From a virus: DNA of 45,671 nt. Shown one piece after another: positions 6,365-13,041 of this stretch; position 1 is the stretch's first letter, and each line of letters starts with the position of its first letter. Where the stretch lies: the IMG/VR virus record IMGVR_UViG_3300033153_005273, positions 1 through 45,671 of that record; one strand, given 5' to 3'. A model generated the notes under the pieces. It did no database searches. It saw only the letters and a program-made list of their open reading frames with translations, and was not told the DNA's origin. Made by a program: the position numbers and the translations under genes.

Positions 6365-6739
6365 ATGTTAAAGTCAATATCAATAATGATTGTACTTGGA
6401 TGCTTACTATCCAGTTGTGCAACATTTAAAAATGCTGACCCTTGGACAGATGAACAAGTTGTGCTCCAAAGTGTAGCGGCTGTATTAAAAGTTGCTGATT
6501 GGGGAACTACTCTTGACATTGAAAATTGTGCTAATTATTACGAAACGAATCCAATTCTTGGAAAGCACCCAAACAGAGGGAAAATAAATAAATATTTTGC
6601 ATTATCTTTGGGAAGTCAAGTTTTTATTACTCACATATTACCGTCTAAATATCGTAACTGGTGGTTGGGTACTAATATTCTAATATCAGGATATATGGTA
6701 AAAAATAACTTCGGAATTGGATTAAAACTTGATTTTTAG
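6365..6739 (+). CDS. Small lipoprotein, paralogue of the 1235-1582 protein
   Basis: A signal sequence ending CLLSSC is a lipobox, with the lipidated Cys at residue 18. The mature part contains NPILGKHPNRGKINKYFALS and ends GIGLKLDF. These match NPLLGDHPSEGRLNTFAVAG and VGAKVKF in the leftward lipoprotein. The gene lies in the rightward arm, so the phage appears to carry an early and a late version. An envelope role such as entry exclusion or lysis is possible but unproven. The start codon sits inside an AAAGTCAATATC repeat and has only a weak ribosome site. Confidence 0.8.
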   Translation: MLKSISIMIVLGCLLSSCATFKNADPWTDEQVVLQSVAAVLKVADWGTTLDIENCANYYETNPILGKHPNRGKINKYFALSLGSQVFITHILPSKYRNWWLGTNILISGYMVKNNFGIGLKLDF

Positions 6740-6830
6740 GAGGTATAACGTCAATATTAAAGTCAAATAAAGTCAATATAATATTATATATAATATTAAA
6801 GTCAATATCAAAAGGAGTTAAATTATAACT

Positions 6831-7004
6831 ATGGAAATGGTTAATATTGTAATTATAATTTGGGTATTAATATTAATACTTAGTTTTGCTATTAATAAAA
6901 TAAATACTGGCACATATATTATTGGGTTATTAATATTGACATTATATAATCAAATGGTTAATGTAAATCTTATGTTAAAAGATATATTAATAATGTTAAA
7001 ATAA
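6831..7004 (+). CDS. Small membrane protein, 57 aa
   Basis: An AAAGGAG site lies 14 bases upstream, slightly long. The chain MEMVNIVIIIWVLILILSF gives one membrane span. A second hydrophobic stretch (TYIIGLLILTLYNQMV) and a short helix follow. It sits between two AAAGTCAATAT repeat clusters. Function is unknown. Confidence 0.55.
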   Translation: MEMVNIVIIIWVLILILSFAINKINTGTYIIGLLILTLYNQMVNVNLMLKDILIMLK

Positions 7005-7025
7005 AAGGAAAAGGTAATTATAATA

Positions 7026-7295
7026 ATGTCAATATCAAAGTCAACTATACTATGTTGTGCAACAACAACAGTAAATATTGTATTGATGGTTGTTATTATA
7101 CTGTTCTTTCAATTTAAAGTCAATATCAATGATACGCGTGTGAAACAACTTCAATCAAAAGTTGCTGTGCTTCAAGAAGATCAACTTCGGCTCCATCTTC
7201 AGCTCATGAAACACATCAAAAGTCAGCAGGAAGTTAATATTGTTTATGGTGGAACTCTTGAGCAACTCTTGTTTTATGTGAAAGAGGGGGACTAA
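7026..7295 (+). CDS. Single-pass membrane protein with coiled coil, 89 aa
   Basis: An AAAGG site precedes the ATG. Residues about 8-30 are a membrane span (CCATTTVNIVLMVVIILFFQ). Residues 35-70 are a Leu/Gln heptad helix (VKQLQSKVAVLQEDQLRLHL). This N-in anchor plus periplasmic coiled coil resembles inner-membrane spanins or XhlA-like proteins in layout, but the early-arm position argues against a lysis role. The stop abuts the next ATG (TAA-ATG), so translation is coupled. Confidence 0.65.
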   Translation: MSISKSTILCCATTTVNIVLMVVIILFFQFKVNINDTRVKQLQSKVAVLQEDQLRLHLQLMKHIKSQQEVNIVYGGTLEQLLFYVKEGD

Positions 7296-7493
7296 ATGAC
7301 AGATTTACGTGATTATGAAGAGGGAATGTGTTTTTGTGGCGCACCATTTAATCTTGTGAAACAGGCGCTTTGTGCCAACTTTCTTTACAACAGCAATACC
7401 ACACACTGTGTGTTTTGTAAGTCTGACGGAACGTGTGATGCAACAACCCCTGGTTATGATAATGTTGTTTACTTTGACGAGGAAAGGAAATAA
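7296..7493 (+). CDS. Cys-rich zinc-binding protein, 65 aa
   Basis: Cysteines are arranged as CFCGAPF, then C-x, then CVFCKSDGTC, consistent with one or two zinc sites. The ribosome site is the GAGGGGG inside the end of the previous gene, giving tight coupling. The acidic tail ends YFDEERK. Function is unknown. Confidence 0.65.
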   Translation: MTDLRDYEEGMCFCGAPFNLVKQALCANFLYNSNTTHCVFCKSDGTCDATTPGYDNVVYFDEERK

Positions 7494-7495
7494 TT

Positions 7496-7801
7496 ATGGA
7501 AGAATTAAAACTCATTATGGAAACATTACAAGGATTGGGAGATAATGCAACAAATGCCTTTATTATTTGGATGTTAATTAAGTATTTAGTTAGCTATTTA
7601 ATAACAGGTGCTGTTGTATATGGAATATTATATACTATATATAAATTGTTTATTCCTTTAGTACACACAAATGTATTTATTAGTAGAATTATAAATGTTA
7701 TGGGATTTTATTGTAGCGACGAGGGTTTGTCAAGAATTGAAAAAAATCAAATAATTGATATTTTAAGCAATTACAGAAAAACTAATGACAATAAAGAATA
7801 G
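7496..7801 (+). CDS. Membrane protein, 101 aa
   Basis: A good GAGGAAAGGA site ends just before the ATG, overlapping the previous stop region. A hydrophobic core at about residues 20-60 (NAFIIWMLIKYLVSYLITGA and YGILYTIYKLFIPLV) suggests two membrane passes. The C-terminal third is soluble and charged. Function is unknown; it belongs to the early membrane-protein cluster. Confidence 0.65.
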   Translation: MEELKLIMETLQGLGDNATNAFIIWMLIKYLVSYLITGAVVYGILYTIYKLFIPLVHTNVFISRIINVMGFYCSDEGLSRIEKNQIIDILSNYRKTNDNKE

Positions 7802-7814
7802 GAGATAATATGTT

Positions 7815-8273
7815 ATGAGAAAGTCAATTCATCGTGATATAGAAGATATTCCCTCCGTTTCGATAGAGGAGAATGGTGGAAACGTCTATGATAACGAACT
7901 ACGTTTGGCTCATGAACGTGTTGATGTTCGAGCTGCTGTTAAGAACGCTCTTAAAAAGGAACGTCAACAGCGTGCCCAAATCATACATAATAACGGAAAA
8001 CACACTCACGTTGTAACGGTGTCAAGCAAACAAGCAGATTGTTATAATACTGTTAAACGTTATTTTGAAATATATCCGGAATCACAAAATATGTCATGGT
8101 CATCATTACGGGCGTTATATCTTGAAAGCACAATTAACGCTCTTGGTAGACGTGGGCTTTTAAAGATAACCAATAACGGAAATAAGATCGCTCTTGGTAC
8201 ATATGTTGAGAGTGATACCGAGATTATGGAAAAGGGTGGAGTTGGTAACATAACTATTAACATGATAACATAG
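7815..8273 (+). CDS. Hypothetical protein, possible winged-helix fold, 152 aa
   Basis: A TAGGAG site lies upstream. The N-terminal half is acidic then basic (AAVKNALKKERQQRAQIIHN). Residues about 75-130 (AVKRYF-like helix, SWSSLRALYLESTINALGRR, then GLLKITNNGNKIALGTYV) look like helix-helix-beta-hairpin of a winged helix reading an end or wing. I infer possible DNA binding; no family is recognised. Confidence 0.65.
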   Translation: MRKSIHRDIEDIPSVSIEENGGNVYDNELRLAHERVDVRAAVKNALKKERQQRAQIIHNNGKHTHVVTVSSKQADCYNTVKRYFEIYPESQNMSWSSLRALYLESTINALGRRGLLKITNNGNKIALGTYVESDTEIMEKGGVGNITINMIT

Positions 8274-8291
8274 AAAGGGAGAGAGATTATT

Positions 8292-8681
8292 ATGCCAAAT
8301 CAACAGAAAAGTGGCGGTAACAGAAAACATCCTCGAAGACCCCGACCAGCGCACATGATATTAAAACAGGAGAGGCGTCTTGAAAAGTGGTTACGAAAGT
8401 TAAAGAGTGATCCTAAAGCACAGCGCCCACGGAAACGAGCATACAACGTGCTCGATCTTTCAGTCGAGAATGTTAAACCTCTTGATCACATACGCCCAAC
8501 AACGTTTGATAATGAATATAGATCGTACCGTATTACAAAGGGACGTCGTGGACTCAATCCGAGTGCTGAACATCGTCAAGATGAAAACCCTTGGGTTATT
8601 AATAAACTTTGGGTTGGAAGGTTCCCGATAACGAGCCTTATGGAAAAACCAATACAATACACAAAACCACAAAAATATTAA
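8292..8681 (+). CDS. Basic hypothetical protein, 129 aa
   Basis: A GGGAGAGAG site precedes the ATG. The first 50 residues are strongly basic (GGNRKHPRRPRPAHMILKQE and KRAYN region). The remainder contains RITKGRRGLNPSAEHRQDEN and ends in a Pro/Tyr tail. It resembles a small nucleic-acid-associated protein, but no domain is recognised. Confidence 0.65.
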   Translation: MPNQQKSGGNRKHPRRPRPAHMILKQERRLEKWLRKLKSDPKAQRPRKRAYNVLDLSVENVKPLDHIRPTTFDNEYRSYRITKGRRGLNPSAEHRQDENPWVINKLWVGRFPITSLMEKPIQYTKPQKY

Positions 8682-8705
8682 TGTATTTATAAGGAAAAAT
8701 AAAAA

Positions 8706-9653
8706 ATGAAATCTAAAATATTTTATTTAATATTGTTTTTATTTTTGTTATTTGTTCTATTTGCTACGTTTGCAAATGGATCTAATATAACATTACGATG
8801 GGATGCAAATACAGAAACAGATCTTGCTGGATATAAATTATATTACAGAGCTGATTTATCTGGGGAACCTTATGATGGCGTGGGAGCCATAGAAGGAGCT
8901 TCCCCTGTTGATATTCCATTGGTGGATTTAGTTGATATAAATAATCCTGAATATACAATAACAGAATTAGATGCAACACATATATATTTTCTTGTTCTTA
9001 CAGCATATGATGATGCGGGAAACGAAAGCGGGTATTCAAATGAAGTAAATACATTTTATATATCTTTTCCACAAAATGATTTTTATATTAATTCTACTAA
9101 TTATACATCTTTTCCTGTATCTGGTCGTGGTGCTGCTGGATATATTGTTGAAATATACTCAGATGGTGTGTTAGTAGGAACAACTACAACAAATATAGAT
9201 GGTGTATGGTCAGCAAATTGTGATTTTACAAGTATAAATAACGGAAATGTAAACATATATGCTGAAACAACTATAATAGACACACTAACTTCAAACATTG
9301 TCAATGGAATATTAGATGTTGAAGCACCGTCGCCACCAAATGTGCCAACAGGTTTAGTAATTGATGTTATATCTTCATCTGAAACTCATCTTGAATGGGA
9401 TATAATTAATGATGCAAATGGGTATATTGTTTATAGAGATAATATTATTATTAATAATACAGAACATGCCGTTTATAATGACACAGGATTAACTCCATTA
9501 ACAACTTACGAGTATGAAATAGCGTCATATTATATAATAGAAAATCCAAGTAATAGATCAATTTTAGTTAGTGTAACTACTTTAAATAACACACAAATAC
9601 CAAGTAAAAGTAGCCCAAGTAATAGTAATTGTTTTATAAATACTTTATTATAG
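8706..9653 (+). CDS. Secreted fibronectin type III protein with CFI-type tail
   Basis: A 315-residue protein. A signal peptide (residues 1-25, KIFYLILFLFLLFVLF, cut near FANG-S) is followed by an FN3 domain (about 27-118, ITLRWDANTETDLAGYKLYY and AYDDAGNESGYSNEV). A Big-like beta domain follows (about 120-200, SGRGAAGYIVEIYSDG and DGVWSANCDF), then a second FN3 domain (about 210-297). The Ser/Pro/Asn-rich end reads NSNCFINTLL, resembling a shortened form of the GGCFIATAAYG tails of deltaproteobacterial surface proteins. Predicted location is the cell envelope or exterior during infection. An early-arm phage gene for a host-like surface protein is unusual. Function may be adhesion or exclusion (inference). 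Confidence 0.75.
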   Translation: MKSKIFYLILFLFLLFVLFATFANGSNITLRWDANTETDLAGYKLYYRADLSGEPYDGVGAIEGASPVDIPLVDLVDINNPEYTITELDATHIYFLVLTAYDDAGNESGYSNEVNTFYISFPQNDFYINSTNYTSFPVSGRGAAGYIVEIYSDGVLVGTTTTNIDGVWSANCDFTSINNGNVNIYAETTIIDTLTSNIVNGILDVEAPSPPNVPTGLVIDVISSSETHLEWDIINDANGYIVYRDNIIINNTEHAVYNDTGLTPLTTYEYEIASYYIIENPSNRSILVSVTTLNNTQIPSKSSPSNSNCFINTLL

Positions 9654-9662
9654 GAGTAAATA

Positions 9663-9857
9663 ATGAAAACAAAAAAACAAAAAGTGAATTTACCGATTAA
9701 CGTAAATAGCATTACTTGCCCAAAATGTAATTTTATATTTATTGTTTATAGTGCTTGGGCTGGTGAATTAGTTAGCCAAATTCCTAATTCTGGAAATTCA
9801 TTTTTCTGTCCTCATTGCGGAATAGATATAAACAAAGCAAAAGGTAGTTGTAGTTGA
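9663..9857 (+). CDS. Zinc-ribbon protein, 64 aa
   Basis: A TAGGAG site lies before the ATG. CPKC (residues 19-22) and CPHC (about 49-52) bracket a hydrophobic middle, giving a classic four-Cys zinc ribbon. It ends SCS-stop with TGA, one of few TGA stops seen here. The TGA overlaps an ATG (TGATG) that would begin the next gene if one G were removed from the following G-run. Confidence 0.7.
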   Translation: MKTKKQKVNLPINVNSITCPKCNFIFIVYSAWAGELVSQIPNSGNSFFCPHCGIDINKAKGSCS

Positions 9858-10028
9858 TGGGGATATAAACACGCTAACGGAACATATCACGCAAAACGTT
9901 TCTTTGGTGAACGAGATATTGAAGAAGCTTTTGAATCACCTTTTGTTAATCGTGTTGTGGGTCTATTTATGGCAACTGACCATGAAGATGCTCTTAAACA
10001 TATTGAGGAGCTTTTAAACGCCTCATAG
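9857..10028 (+). pseudogene. Small protein gene with frameshifted start, about 56 aa
   Basis: From 9858 to 10028 an open frame encodes a well-formed protein (GYKHANGTYHAKRFFGERDI, EAFESPFVNRV, EDALKHIEELLNAS) but has no usable start, because TGA lies directly upstream. An ATG at 9857-9859 overlaps that TGA and is out of frame by one base. Removing one G of the G4 run (9859-9862) gives MGYKHANGTYH and a normal TGATG-coupled gene. Either the gene is truly broken, or the extra G is a sequencing error. UGA read-through is a less simple alternative. Confidence 0.55.
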
Positions 10029-10065
10029 TATGCTCAATATATAGCGTCATTCGACTCAAGATAGC

Positions 10066-10093
10066 CCAAATTTCAATTATTTTTTGAAATTGG
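10066..10093 (+). other. AT-rich hairpin in a 127-bp gap
   Basis: The gap 10029-10155 holds no gene. Its clearest element is the inverted repeat CCAAATTTCAA (10066-10076) with TTGAAATTGG (10084-10093), a ten-pair stem with one bulged A and a seven-base loop. No U-run follows, so terminator activity is doubtful. It may mark an operon joint before the AGAGGAG site of the next gene. Confidence 0.35.
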
Positions 10094-10155
10094 TGTCAGA
10101 GTATGTCTTTTTAAAAGTAATATGCTTAAAACGTATATAAGAGGAGTTAAACATT

Positions 10156-10356
10156 ATGGTAATTGGAGTCAATATGAAATATCGTGATGATTGTAAGATT
10201 GATGATATTGTAAAAGTGGGCTCATATTTAACAGGTGAGGATCATCAAGGCGCAATCGTTAGTGGAAAGGTAACCATGATCTTTGAGAGAAAGGGTCTTC
10301 TTTGGTATGTTATTGACACACCCGATGGAACGAGAGTTATTAAAATAAATATATAG
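10156..10356 (+). CDS. Hypothetical beta-rich protein, 66 aa
   Basis: An AGAGGAG site lies ten bases before ATG 10156. Strand-like segments (DDIVKVGSYL, GAIVSGKVTMIFER, LLWYVIDTPDGTRVIKINI) suggest a small SH3/OB-like barrel. A second Met (MKYRDD, residue 7) is a possible alternative start. Function is unknown. Confidence 0.65.
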   Translation: MVIGVNMKYRDDCKIDDIVKVGSYLTGEDHQGAIVSGKVTMIFERKGLLWYVIDTPDGTRVIKINI

Positions 10357-10367
10357 GAGATTATATT

Positions 10368-10502
10368 ATGGAAATTATAATACCACGTTGGTTTGTTAAA
10401 TTTGTTTGTTGGATAAGAAATTGCAATAAAATGGAATTAGGGTTAATAATAGCAATAATACTTTGTATTTTAAGTATTATTATTCCAACAATTTATTTAT
10501 AG
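10368..10502 (+). CDS. Small membrane protein, 44 aa
   Basis: A TAGGAG site is present. The N-terminal half is polar/aromatic (MEIIIPRWFVKFVCWIRNCN) and residues 23-44 form one hydrophobic span (MELGLIIAIILCILSIIIP). This is another member of the tiny membrane-protein set in this arm. Function is unknown. Confidence 0.55.
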   Translation: MEIIIPRWFVKFVCWIRNCNKMELGLIIAIILCILSIIIPTIYL

Positions 10503-10517
10503 AGGGGATTATATATT

Positions 10518-10676
10518 ATGAAAGCATTTTGTACAATTTCAAATATACGTAGGCTTGGCGAAATCGTTAAAAAAAACAATAAAACTGTTCAAATGCGGAT
10601 TATAATTGGCGCAAAACATTTTATTGTGGTAAAACGTCATATTATTAAACATAATGTGGTAATATATGAGCACTAA
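10518..10676 (+). CDS. Small basic protein, 52 aa
   Basis: An AGAGGGG site lies before the ATG. The sequence has alternating strands (AFCTISNIRRLGEIVKKN, VQMRIIIGAKHFIVVKRHII) and is basic. It resembles a tiny beta-barrel or RNA-binding fold but cannot be assigned. Its end overlaps the start of the next gene by 11 bp. Confidence 0.5.
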   Translation: MKAFCTISNIRRLGEIVKKNNKTVQMRIIIGAKHFIVVKRHIIKHNVVIYEH

Positions 10677-10965
10677 AACAAAACCGGCATTTATTACATG
10701 TTGTCCAATTTGTGGTAAATGGATTGTTGATGATAATATTTGTGCTATACCAAATGATGCACACAACTGTGAAAAATGCCCAGATGAAAAGGCATTATGT
10801 AATGAATTTCGTGACCATGCAGACGATTGCAAATGTGCACACATAGACATAATCAGAGAATTGACCTGTAAGATTTATGATTTAGAAGGTGCATTAAATT
10901 TACGTATGCAATATATGATACGACAAGGAGTGGTTAATTATGAAAACTTGGAAACTACTGTATGA
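10666..10965 (+). CDS. Cys-rich zinc protein, 99 aa
   Basis: CCPICGKW (about residues 12-18), CEKCPDEKALC (about 35-45) and CKCAH (about 55-59) supply many cysteines for one or two zinc sites, followed by a helix ending in MQYMIRQGVV. Its last 26 bp overlap the ligase start, whose ribosome site (AAGGAG) lies within this gene, so the two are probably co-translated. Function is unknown. Confidence 0.65.
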   Translation: MSTKTKPAFITCCPICGKWIVDDNICAIPNDAHNCEKCPDEKALCNEFRDHADDCKCAHIDIIRELTCKIYDLEGALNLRMQYMIRQGVVNYENLETTV

Positions 10966-12088
10966 TAAATCATCCACTGGGAAAGTCAAAGAATGGCAAA
11001 TATCTGTTTTTGAAATGGGAAATAGTGCCGAAATTAAAATAATAAGTGGTTATGTTGACGGTAAGAAAACAGTTAGAACTCGAGTTGTAGATAAAGGAAA
11101 AAATATTGGGAAAGTAAATAGTACTACTCCCTACACTCAAGCAATCAAGGATGCCGAATCTAAATGGAAGAAGAAACAAGATAAGGGGTATGTTAGTCAA
11201 ATGAGTCAAGTTGGCAAAAAGCCTAACTATAACCCAATGTTAGCAAAAACCTATTACTCAAAAAATCATCCAAGGGTAGTCAAAGGGGAAGTAAAAGAAA
11301 CTGAGATTATACTTCCTATTTTTGTTCAACCTAAATTGAATGGTGTACGTTGTATTGCAAGAAAAGAGGAGGGAGTAGTATATATTACTTCTCGACTTGG
11401 TAAAGATTATGGGAAAGTTTGTTCTAAACTTACAAATCAACTTCGCCTCGTTATGAATAATACTGAAATTTGGGACGGAGAAATTTATGTTCATGGTTGG
11501 TCTTTTCAAAAGATAATTCGGGCCATCAAAAAGAAAAGAGCCGACACTCGAAAGCTTCAATTCCATGTTTTTGATTTCCCACATTTACATACTGAATTTA
11601 ACAAACGAATTAAATTTATGCACTTAGTTAATAAAAATAAATATGTACATCAAGTTGAAACTATATTAATTAATTATAAGAGTCAAATAAAACCATTTCA
11701 TGACGGTTGGGTATCAGATGGTTATGAAGGTCTTATTCTTCGCGATCCAGAAGGTCTTTATCAGTTCAAACATCGAGTCAAAGAACTTCTTAAATATAAA
11801 GAGTTTATTGATGAAGAGTTTTATATTACATCATTAAAATATGATATGCGACAAGATACAGATGATAATGGTAATATTATACAACGTAAATGTGTTAAAT
11901 TTAAGTGTTATACTAAAGATGGTCTTCATTTTGATGTAGTACCACAAGGAAGTCTTGAACAAAGGGAGTATTGGTGGAATAATCCTCCACTAATTAAAAA
12001 TTTAAAGTTAACGGTACGCTACCAAGAACTAAGTGAAGATGGAGTTCCGATCTTCCCAATAGGAGTGGGGGTAAGAGATTATGAGTAA
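10940..12088 (+). CDS. ATP-dependent DNA ligase with WGR-like N-terminus
   Basis: A 382-residue ligase that seals nicks during phage replication. Residues 1-90 look WGR-like (WQISVFE, GKNIGKVNSTTPYTQA, KKQDKGY). The adenylation domain follows: motif I PKLNGVR with nucleophile Lys132, motif III DGEIYVHG, motif IV YEGLILRD and motif V LLKYKEF. A short OB domain closes the chain (KLTVRYQELSEDGVPIFP). Motif I has Asn where KxDG ligases have Asp. The start is supported by AAGGAG nine bases upstream. It precedes the replication block, with its end overlapping the next ATG by 8 bp. Confidence 0.9.
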   Translation: MKTWKLLYDKSSTGKVKEWQISVFEMGNSAEIKIISGYVDGKKTVRTRVVDKGKNIGKVNSTTPYTQAIKDAESKWKKKQDKGYVSQMSQVGKKPNYNPMLAKTYYSKNHPRVVKGEVKETEIILPIFVQPKLNGVRCIARKEEGVVYITSRLGKDYGKVCSKLTNQLRLVMNNTEIWDGEIYVHGWSFQKIIRAIKKKRADTRKLQFHVFDFPHLHTEFNKRIKFMHLVNKNKYVHQVETILINYKSQIKPFHDGWVSDGYEGLILRDPEGLYQFKHRVKELLKYKEFIDEEFYITSLKYDMRQDTDDNGNIIQRKCVKFKCYTKDGLHFDVVPQGSLEQREYWWNNPPLIKNLKLTVRYQELSEDGVPIFPIGVGVRDYE

Positions 12089-12467
12089 TTATGATGACGA
12101 TGGGGATCTTATGAATAATGGTAATATTTTCGATAACCCAGAGTACATAAAAGCAAAACAATACCAACGTCGCATACGTCGAGGGGAATCAAGTGATACA
12201 GTAAAAGGTTTTAGCCCAGATATGAAAGCCATATTGGGACTTTGTGCGTCGTGTGCATATCATGAATATGCTATTAATGATTTACATCAAATTGTAGTTT
12301 CAAGATGTGAAATGTTTGAAAGTAGTCTTGGAAGACATTCTATAAAAGAGTGTTCTAATTATAAATCACGTGGAAGTTTACCATTATCTATGTTATTTGG
12401 TATGGCAAAGTTAATTGACATTGATAAGAAGAAGAAAACAGGGTTTTTAGAAAAAATTAAAAAGTAG
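12081..12467 (+). CDS. Hypothetical Cys-containing protein, 128 aa
   Basis: Starts within the last codons of the ligase, with a GGAGTGGGGG site. An acidic N-terminus (MSNYDDDGDLMNNG) is followed by a charged helix, then LGLCASCAYHEYA and SRCEMFE-KECSNY. These four cysteines resemble small phage proteins with a C-x2-C ... C ... C iron-sulfur or zinc site. The C-terminal tail is basic. No family is assigned. Confidence 0.65.
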   Translation: MSNYDDDGDLMNNGNIFDNPEYIKAKQYQRRIRRGESSDTVKGFSPDMKAILGLCASCAYHEYAINDLHQIVVSRCEMFESSLGRHSIKECSNYKSRGSLPLSMLFGMAKLIDIDKKKKTGFLEKIKK

Positions 12468-12489
12468 TTTATAACACAAAAAGGAAGAA

Positions 12490-13023
12490 ATGTATTGTAA
12501 AAAAACTTTTTGGTTTTGGTTTTTAGTTGGGCTTATAGTTTGTTTATTGTCTTTTGTTCTTGAGAATACAGCACCTGCAGCTGATATAAGTGTTTCATAT
12601 GGTAAATCTACTTCAATAGATTTTGTAAAGCACCCGAATGTTGGGGAAAGTTATTCCATAAAAACTTTGATAACACAACTTAAAGATGATTTTCCATTGT
12701 TGTTTTCAATAAGTAAACATACCTATAATATAAAGGGGTTAAAGAGTTTCTCCACCTCTTCAATAGGTCTCCAGTATGTACACACTATAACTCGCGGGAT
12801 TTTCTTTACGTCCTTTGGTATTGGTGGTAAATTTACAGAAACAGATAAAAGAAATAAGTGGTTAGCTAATTCGCACATATTAGCCGATCTTAGTGGCAGC
12901 GTAGGTATACGTTGGAAAAACCTTGAATTAGCTTATGTTTTACGTCATCTGTCAGCTCCATGGAGAGATGACCAAGGTTTGAATTATGATATAATTACAT
13001 TTGGGTTTAACTTTACTTTTTAA
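12490..13023 (+). CDS. PagL-like lipid A deacylase (outer-membrane beta-barrel)
   Basis: A 177-residue protein with a signal peptide (1-30, cut near APA-A-DIS) and alternating strands ending FGFNFTF. A terminal Phe is the usual outer-membrane barrel signature. RHLSAPWRDDQGLNYD (152-167) aligns with the H-x-S ... E catalytic stretch of PagL: His153, Ser155 and, 14 residues after the His, Asp167 where PagL has Glu. PagL removes the 3-O-acyl chain of lipid A in the outer leaflet. In an early-arm phage gene this could remodel LPS to block superinfection or favour release (inference). The Glu-to-Asp change and missing SN after the His-x-Ser leave activity uncertain. Confidence 0.65.
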   Translation: MYCKKTFWFWFLVGLIVCLLSFVLENTAPAADISVSYGKSTSIDFVKHPNVGESYSIKTLITQLKDDFPLLFSISKHTYNIKGLKSFSTSSIGLQYVHTITRGIFFTSFGIGGKFTETDKRNKWLANSHILADLSGSVGIRWKNLELAYVLRHLSAPWRDDQGLNYDIITFGFNFTF

Positions 13024-13041
13024 AAGGAGAAAGGAAATAAC

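Larger units (their letters stand above)
3998..7125. repeat. Dispersed AAAGTCAATAT repeat family
   Basis: The octamer AAAGTCAA occurs 13 times between 3999 and 7123, usually as (T)CAAAGTCAATATC. Dense clusters lie at 6241-6378 and 6750-6810, with single copies near 3999, 4521, 4993, 7037 and 7116; degenerate copies lie near 4550 and 6749. Most are intergenic, but some form gene starts (MSISKST at 7026, LKSISI at 6365) and parts of proteins (FKVNIND). Read on the minus strand each copy gives TTGACTTT, a -35-like hexamer. Opposite-orientation TTGAC motifs cluster at 3880-3945. Origin iterons, promoter parts or a spreading simple repeat are all possible. Confidence 0.7.

Noticed and set aside
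6241-6810. CRISPR-like array from repeated AAAGTCAATAT units
   Set aside because: Repeats are 8-14 bp, irregularly spaced, with no uniform spacers and no cas genes.
9855-9857. UGA recoded as Trp or selenocysteine
   Set aside because: Other genes use TGG for Trp and at least two use TGA as a stop, and a one-base homopolymer repair explains the site more simply.
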